NCBI GenBank assembly: GCA_964586455.1
Contig: CAZPHV010000016.1
Span: forward strand, 1-64,000
From: Aquimonas sp964586455
Lineage (GTDB): Bacteria; Pseudomonadota; Gammaproteobacteria; Xanthomonadales; Xanthomonadaceae
Direction: 5' to 3'
Length of the DNA stretch: 64,000 nucleotides
Shown one piece after another: positions 59,032 to 64,000 of the stretch (its first letter is position 1; each line of letters begins with the position of its first letter). Position numbers and translations under genes: made by a program. Below the pieces are notes generated by a model. The model was not told the origin of the DNA. It did no database searches and saw only the letters and a list, made by a program, of their open reading frames with translations.

Positions 59032-61491
59032 ATGTCCCGCTTCCCGGAGAGCTATCGCTTCCGCCACCCGTGGCGGCCCTACCAGCAGCGCGTCCTCGAC
59101 GCCTTCGAGCACCATCTCGCCGACCGCCACTTCCACGTCGCGGCGGCGCCCGGCGCTGGCAAGACCGTACTGGGGCTGGAGGCATTGCGTCGACTGGACA
59201 CGCCCAGCCTGGTGCTCGCGCCCAGCCTCGCCATTCGCGACCAGTGGCTGCTGCGGCTGCGTGAGTGCTTCCTGGACAGTGACAGCCTGCCCGACTGGGT
59301 CAGCAGCGAGCTCGAACGGCCTGCCCTGCTCACCGTTGGCACGTATCAGGGCCTGCATGCGGCGCAGCGGCGACTGGGTCGCCCCGGCCTGACCGCGCAG
59401 CTGCGCGACGCCGGTATCGGCTGCCTGGTGTTGGATGAAGCGCATCATCTGCGGCAGGCGTGGTGGCAATGCCTGGAGGGCGTCAAGCAAGGCCTCGATT
59501 CGCCCTGGCTGGTGGCACTGACGGCCACGCCGCCCTTTGACGTTCCGCAGCAGGAGTGGAACCGCTACATCGGACTGTGCGGCCCGATCGATGCCGAAGT
59601 GTCAGCGCCGGAGTTGGTCCGCGCCGGCAACCTGTGTCCGCATCAGGACTACCTGTACTTCAGCCGCCCTGCGCAGGACGAGGCCGAGCGCCTGCAGAAC
59701 TTCGCGTCCGAGGTGCGCAGCCTGCTCGGGGAACTGGTGCTGGATGCCGAGCTGATCACGCGCCTGGCTGCGCTGCCGATGGTGCGCGAGCCACAGCTGC
59801 AGCTGGACGCACTGGGTCGACGCAGTGACTTCGCGCTTGCGCTGGCGGTGTTCCTGCAGGCGGCTGCCGCTGAGCACGCGCGCCCACTGCTGCATGTTCT
59901 TGGGCTGAACGGTGCGCGCTTGCCTGGCTTCGAGCGCGCCTGGGCGGAGCTGCTGCTGTCCGGTTTGCTGATCGGGCCAGAGGCAGCACTGCGCTCGGAC
60001 GACGCCGTCGCGCAGCGCCTGCTGCGTCGGCTGCGCGCGATCGGCGCGCTCGAGCTGCGCCAGATTGATCTGCGCGCGCCTCCGCATTTGATGCGCCTGC
60101 TGGAGTCGAGCCGCAACAAATGCGACAGCATCAGCGCGATCCTGGAATTCGAGTCCGGCAGAGACCCCGAGGGCCTGCGCGCGGTGGTGCTGTGCGATCG
60201 CATCCGCGAAGAGGACTTTCCGCAGCTGGACACTCCCGAAGGTTCCGTCGTCCATCTCGGCGTGGTTCCGGTGTTCGAGCGCCTGCGCCGGCTGCGTCTG
60301 CCGCAGCTGCGGCTGGGCATTCTCAGTGGCAGCGTGGTGGTGATTCCCGCGCAGGCCTTGCCGCTGCTGCAGGCGCGTCTGGGCGAGCTCGCAGCGCGCC
60401 TGAGCGTGGCTCCGCTGTGGCATGCCACCGATCATCTGCGCGTGTCCCTGCCCGGCCCAGGGCCGGGCCTGCTGCTTGAAGCGATCACCGCGCTGTTCGA
60501 AGCCGGCGAGATCAACGCGCTGATCGGCACCACCGCCCTGCTCGGCGAAGGCTGGGACGCGCCGGCGCTGAACACCCTGGTGCTGGCCTCGGCCGTGCGC
60601 ACGGCGATGAGCTCGAACCAGCTGCGCGGACGCGCGATCCGCACCCAGCGTGGCAACCCCGACAAGACCGCCAACCTCTGGCATCTGGTCTGTCTGCATC
60701 CGGATCCGGATCACCCTGGCGGCCCCGAGCTGCAGCGCCTGTCGCAGCGCTTCCGCACGTTTGCCGGCCTTGGTCACGGCCGGCCGGTGATCGAAAGTGG
60801 TCTCGACCGACTGGGCCTTGACGCGTCCGCATTGGCCGCGCTCGATTGCGCGGCCTTGAATGCGCGCATGTGCGCCGGCGCGGCCGATCGCTTCGGCATG
60901 GCGCAGGGCTGGCGTCAGGTGCTTGCCGATCGCTCCGGCACACCGCCCCGGCAAATGCAGGAGGCCCGCGTGTCGGTACGACGCCTGGCCACCTCTGCGC
61001 GCTTCCTGCATGGCCTGGGTTGGGAGCGCCTGCCCTGGCTGCGCTGGTGGCGCGCACTACGGCTGCGCCGGCACCTGCGCCTGGTGGGCGAGGCCCTGCT
61101 ACAGGCCCTGAGTAGCCAGGCTCAAGTGAACTCGACGGGCCTCGCGGTGGAGGTGGTGGTCGAACTCCGCCACGTGCGTTGCAGGCTGCGCGGCGCCGAC
61201 GTCCACGAGGAGGCTCTGTTCACCGAAGCCTTGCGCGAGTTCTACGATCTGCCGCAGAACCCGCGCTATCTGCTGCGGCAGCGCGGCGCGCGCTACGTGG
61301 TGCCGACCCGTCTGGCGGCGCAGCGAAGCGCAGCCGAAACGCTTCAGTCAGCTTTGCAGGCCCGTCTGGGGCGGATGCAGCTCATCTACACGCGCAACGA
61401 AGACGGACGCCTGGCCCTGCTGCAGGCCCGTGAAGCCTGGTTGGCCGAGCGCTTCGAGGGCAGCTGCGAGACGCGGATGGTGTGGGGCTGA
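59032..61491 (+). CDS. DEAH-box superfamily II helicase with uncharacterised C-terminus
   Basis: Protein of 819 residues. The helicase core has Walker A AAAPGAGKTVLG (Lys44), motif Ia VLAPSLAIRDQW, motif II LVLDEAHH (135-138), motif III ALTATPP (164-166), and in RecA2 GEINALIGTTALLGEGWDAPALN with motif VI SNQLRGRAIRT near 530. Between the lobes lies an alpha-rich insert (about 220-400). Residues about 590-819 form a region I cannot assign. The fold is near type III restriction or XPB-like helicases, but no methylase or nuclease gene is adjacent. It could be a solitary defence or repair helicase; that is inference. Confidence 0.85.
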   Translation: MSRFPESYRFRHPWRPYQQRVLDAFEHHLADRHFHVAAAPGAGKTVLGLEALRRLDTPSLVLAPSLAIRDQWLLRLRECFLDSDSLPDWVSSELERPALLTVGTYQGLHAAQRRLGRPGLTAQLRDAGIGCLVLDEAHHLRQAWWQCLEGVKQGLDSPWLVALTATPPFDVPQQEWNRYIGLCGPIDAEVSAPELVRAGNLCPHQDYLYFSRPAQDEAERLQNFASEVRSLLGELVLDAELITRLAALPMVREPQLQLDALGRRSDFALALAVFLQAAAAEHARPLLHVLGLNGARLPGFERAWAELLLSGLLIGPEAALRSDDAVAQRLLRRLRAIGALELRQIDLRAPPHLMRLLESSRNKCDSISAILEFESGRDPEGLRAVVLCDRIREEDFPQLDTPEGSVVHLGVVPVFERLRRLRLPQLRLGILSGSVVVIPAQALPLLQARLGELAARLSVAPLWHATDHLRVSLPGPGPGLLLEAITALFEAGEINALIGTTALLGEGWDAPALNTLVLASAVRTAMSSNQLRGRAIRTQRGNPDKTANLWHLVCLHPDPDHPGGPELQRLSQRFRTFAGLGHGRPVIESGLDRLGLDASALAALDCAALNARMCAGAADRFGMAQGWRQVLADRSGTPPRQMQEARVSVRRLATSARFLHGLGWERLPWLRWWRALRLRRHLRLVGEALLQALSSQAQVNSTGLAVEVVVELRHVRCRLRGADVHEEALFTEALREFYDLPQNPRYLLRQRGARYVVPTRLAAQRSAAETLQSALQARLGRMQLIYTRNEDGRLALLQAREAWLAERFEGSCETRMVWG

Positions 61492-61560
61492 GGCGCGCGA
61501 CGGTGCGCCCGTTGTGGGCAGCGGACACGCACTGAGCAGGCGCCGTCGAACGCAGCCTGC

Positions 61561-61791
61561 TTACTCGGCGAGGAAGCCGCGCACCCGCTCCATATCGAAG
61601 GGCCAGTCCAGCTCGGCGCCCGTGTCTTCGCGGCGCAGCACCGGCACGCGCAGGCCATAGCGCTGCTCCAGCGCGATGTCGGCATCGATCCAGCACGGCT
61701 CGAAATCGCCGGCACGTGCCTGCACCAGCACCAGCACGGCCTGATCGCAGAGATGGCATTCGTCGCGCTGGAACAGGGTGAGTGTGCGCAT
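61561..61791 (-). CDS. Glutaredoxin-like protein (DUF836)
   Basis: Thioredoxin-fold protein of 76 residues. The N-terminal redox motif CHLC in LTLFQRDECHLCDQAVLVL and the cis-Pro RVPVLRRED are typical of the glutaredoxin-like DUF836 family. It is probably a small thiol-disulfide exchange protein. It is divergent from sdaA, with 80 bp between start codons. Confidence 0.88.
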   Translation of the reverse strand: MRTLTLFQRDECHLCDQAVLVLVQARAGDFEPCWIDADIALEQRYGLRVPVLRREDTGAELDWPFDMERVRGFLAE

Positions 61792-61871
61792 GGGTCAGTC
61801 CGTACTGCATCGTCGGGGAACGGAGCGAACGTACACTAGCGGGCTCCCCCGCCAAGCCAGTACCCCCCGCC

Positions 61872-63254
61872 ATGGCCGTCAGCGTATTCGACCTGTTCAA
61901 GATCGGCATCGGTCCATCGTCCTCGCATACGGTGGGCCCGATGCGCGCCGGCGCGCGCTTTGTAGAGCGCTGGCTACGCGAGCCCGGCGAACTCGCAAAC
62001 GTGGCACGCATGCGCGTCGAGCTGTACGGCTCATTGGCTCTGACCGGCCGCGGTCACGGCACCGACAAGGCCGTGCTGCTGGGCCTTGAGGGCGAGCTGC
62101 CGAATCGGATCGACCCGGACACCATCCCAGCCACGCTGGAGCGCATCCGCGGCAGCCATCGACTGCGTCTGGACGGCGCGCATGAGATCGAGTTCGTCGA
62201 AAAGCGCGACCTGGTCTTCAACAAGCGCCAGAAGCTGCCGCACCACACCAACGGCATGCGCTTCACGGCGTTCGCCTCCGACGACACCGTGATCGCCACC
62301 CGCGATTACTACTCGATCGGCGGTGGCTTCGTGGTCAATCAGGATGAAGCGGCGGAAGACCGCATCGTCGCCGACACTACCGCGCTGCCCTATCCCTTCC
62401 ACAGCGGCGACGAGCTGCTGCAGCTGTGCGACCAGCACGGGCTGACGATCGCCCAGTTGATGCTCGACAACGAACGCGTCTGGCGCAGCGATGATGAGAT
62501 CCGCGGCGGCCTGCGCGAAATCTGGCAGGCCATGCAGGCCTGCGTGGCGCGCGGCATCCGCGAGAGCGGCATCCTGCCCGGCGGGCTCAAGATCAACCGC
62601 CGCGCACCGGCGATGGCCGCCGACCTGCGCGATCGCCCCGAGGCGGCCCTGCGCGATCCGCTGAGCGTGCTCGACTGGGTGAACCTGTATGCGCTGGCGG
62701 TGAACGAGGAAAACGCCGCCGGCGGCCGCGTGGTGACTGCGCCGACCAATGGCGCGGCCGGAATCGTGCCGGCGGTGCTGCACTACTACGAGCGCTTTGC
62801 GCCCAAGGCCGACGAGCAGGGCATCTTCGATTTCCTGCTCACCGCCGGCGCGGTCGGGATTCTGTACAAGGAGAACGCCTCGATTTCGGGCGCCGAGGTT
62901 GGCTGCCAGGGCGAAGTCGGCGTGGCCTGCTCGATGGCCGCTGCCGGGCTGACCGCCGCACTCGGCGGCACCATGCATCAGGTCGAGAACGCCGCCGAGA
63001 TCGGTATGGAGCACAACCTCGGCCTGACCTGCGACCCGATCGCCGGCCTGGTGCAGATTCCCTGCATCGAGCGCAACGCGATGGGCGCGGTCAAGGCGAT
63101 CAATGCCTCGCGCATGGCGCTGCGCTCGGACGGCACCCACTACGTCTCGCTGGACAAGGTCATCCGGACCATGCGCGACACCGGCCGCGACATGCAGGAC
63201 AAGTACAAGGAAACCTCGCGCGGCGGGCTGGCGGTCAATGTGGTGGAGTGCTGA
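61872..63254 (+). CDS. sdaA: L-serine ammonia-lyase (iron-sulfur type)
   Basis: Deaminates serine to pyruvate using a 4Fe-4S cluster. It has 460 residues, the single-chain form with beta-domain first (SVFDLFKIGIGPSSSHTVGPMRAG) and alpha-domain after. The cluster cysteines are in GAEVGCQGEVGVACSMAAAG and LTCDPIAGLVQIPCIERN. VTAPTNGAAGIVPAVLHYY is also diagnostic. The start at 61872 is preferred over an in-frame extension to 61782. With tdh elsewhere in the window it indicates active serine and threonine catabolism. Confidence 0.96.
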   Translation: MAVSVFDLFKIGIGPSSSHTVGPMRAGARFVERWLREPGELANVARMRVELYGSLALTGRGHGTDKAVLLGLEGELPNRIDPDTIPATLERIRGSHRLRLDGAHEIEFVEKRDLVFNKRQKLPHHTNGMRFTAFASDDTVIATRDYYSIGGGFVVNQDEAAEDRIVADTTALPYPFHSGDELLQLCDQHGLTIAQLMLDNERVWRSDDEIRGGLREIWQAMQACVARGIRESGILPGGLKINRRAPAMAADLRDRPEAALRDPLSVLDWVNLYALAVNEENAAGGRVVTAPTNGAAGIVPAVLHYYERFAPKADEQGIFDFLLTAGAVGILYKENASISGAEVGCQGEVGVACSMAAAGLTAALGGTMHQVENAAEIGMEHNLGLTCDPIAGLVQIPCIERNAMGAVKAINASRMALRSDGTHYVSLDKVIRTMRDTGRDMQDKYKETSRGGLAVNVVEC

Positions 63255-63331
63255 GTCTGTCGACTTGACGGTCGGAGTCCGCACCCTGTCGCAGTGCTAG
63301 CCTTGCGTCGGTTTCCGAGGCAGGCCGTCGA

Positions 63332-63940
63332 ATGAGCACGCAGCCGAACATGGCACGCAGCGCCCTGGTGCAGCTCATCGAGCTCGATGAGGCCGAACGG
63401 CAACGTATCGCGCATGTGCTGCACAGCGACGTCGGCCAGAGCCTGACCGCCGCCTTGCTGAGCCTGCAGTTCTTTGCCGAGGGCGGCCTGCCGCCCGATG
63501 AGATCGAAGGCGTGGCCGAGAGCGTGCGCGATGCCCTGCATCAGGTTCGCGCGCTGTCGCTGCAGCTGCGTCCACCCTTGCTGGATGAAATCGGCCTGGG
63601 CGCGGCCCTGGCCTCCAGCCTTGAACAGATCAGCCTGCGCCGCGGCTTCAGCGTCGAGCTCAACGTGCCCGACACGGCGGACCGGAGCGCGGGCTGGTTG
63701 GCGATCAGCCTGTTCCGCTGGGTCCAGGCGCTGGCCGAACAGACGCCTGCGGATACACGGCTGCGCGTGGCGCTACGGATGAGCACGGCGGACGCGGCGC
63801 GACTGGAAGTTTCGCTGACGGGCGCAGCCCCGCCTGTCGAATGGGCGCATGAATGCGCCGCGCGCGCGCATGTACTTGGGGCGAGCGTCGAGGTCCTCGC
63901 TGAAGGGGTTCGGATCCGCGTCGGCGAATTCGAAGGCTGA
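63332..63940 (+). CDS. Soluble histidine-kinase-like protein with degenerate ATPase domain
   Basis: Protein of 202 residues without membrane segments. Residues 15-90 are a HisKA_3-type dimerisation domain with the acceptor His31 in RIAHVLHSDVGQSLTAAL and the conserved LSLQLRPPLLDEIGLGAALAS. The C-terminal half follows the HATPase outline, but the N-box Asn and the DxGxG box are missing (SLFRWVQALAEQTPADT; SLTGAAPPVEWAHE). It is therefore unlikely to bind ATP. It may be a phosphotransfer or decoy partner for a two-component system; none is adjacent. The start at 63332 has AGG upstream. Confidence 0.75.
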   Translation: MSTQPNMARSALVQLIELDEAERQRIAHVLHSDVGQSLTAALLSLQFFAEGGLPPDEIEGVAESVRDALHQVRALSLQLRPPLLDEIGLGAALASSLEQISLRRGFSVELNVPDTADRSAGWLAISLFRWVQALAEQTPADTRLRVALRMSTADAARLEVSLTGAAPPVEWAHECAARAHVLGASVEVLAEGVRIRVGEFEG

Positions 63941-64000
63941 GATTCCGATCAGCGCGTCGAGCCTCGTGCACGAGTTTGCAGAGACTGTCAGTCGGGCTCG

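Noticed and set aside
59032..61491. Type III restriction subunit
   Set aside because: No Mod-type methyltransferase is adjacent and no PD-(D/E)XK motif is evident in the C-terminal region, so only a helicase is called.
1..64000. CRISPR array, tRNA or rRNA genes
   Set aside because: No regularly spaced direct repeats with unique spacers, no TPsiC-arm plus acceptor-stem pairing and no rRNA-like sequence were seen.

Overview
The window is GC-rich, gene-dense chromosomal DNA from an aerobic gammaproteobacterium, most probably of the order Lysobacterales (Xanthomonadales). The evidence is gene content and order: gpmI-envC-ctpA, petA-petB-petC-sspA-sspB, a homogentisate pathway for tyrosine breakdown, class-GN sortase with its VIT/vWA partner, and dispersed GGGATTC-type and GTGGG/CCCAC palindromic repeats of the kind scattered through genomes of that order. 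The placement is inferred from families and layout, not from a marker gene. No rRNA, tRNA, CRISPR array, prophage or complete insertion sequence was found.

Layout. 1-687: no supported gene, one MITE-like element. 688-6292: tyrosine catabolism (hpd, hmgA, fahA, maiA) with a divergent MarR regulator, and a mobile-looking DUF559 cassette between hpd and hmgA. 6370-10507: gpmI-envC-ctpA (glycolysis, cell separation, periplasmic proteolysis). 10611-17296: an exported beta-solenoid repeat protein, tag-pgpA, metK, folC-corA and tdh. 17296-24919: exported protein of unknown function, class-GN sortase, VIT/vWA sortase-target protein, FHA membrane protein and a pseudokinase/sulfatase-modifying-factor fusion. 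25041-29249: DUF3301 protein, sspB, sspA and the cytochrome bc1 operon. 29387-37103: DegS-like protease, lytic transglycosylase, TauE-persulfide dioxygenase pair, MepA-like endopeptidase, serine hydrolase and an Omp85-type barrel.

37553-46677 is the most distinctive region. A minus-strand run of tightly spaced genes goes from sulfide:quinone oxidoreductase through a DUF2892 protein, an RND pump with lipoprotein adaptor, thioredoxin 2, an OsmC protein and a diheme DUF3365/cytochrome c'-like fusion. A divergent rhodanese gene is followed by an ArsR-family regulator that carries the two cysteines of BigR/SqrR-type persulfide sensors. The same AT-rich site, TTTAG-N6-CTAATAT, lies in the promoter of the distant TauE-persulfide dioxygenase pair (31.6 kb) and between sqr and the rhodanese gene (45.7 kb). 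This suggests one reactive-sulfur regulon split over two loci, with an RND pump as an unexpected member.

46841-58794: small membrane protein, DUF4097-like lipoprotein, a large multidomain secreted protein with a DGFE-type C-terminus, an ABC exporter with amidohydrolase and DesK/DesR-type two-component system, SufT and a small membrane protein. 59032-63940: a solitary DEAH-box helicase, a glutaredoxin-like protein, L-serine dehydratase and a histidine-kinase-like protein with a degenerate ATPase domain.
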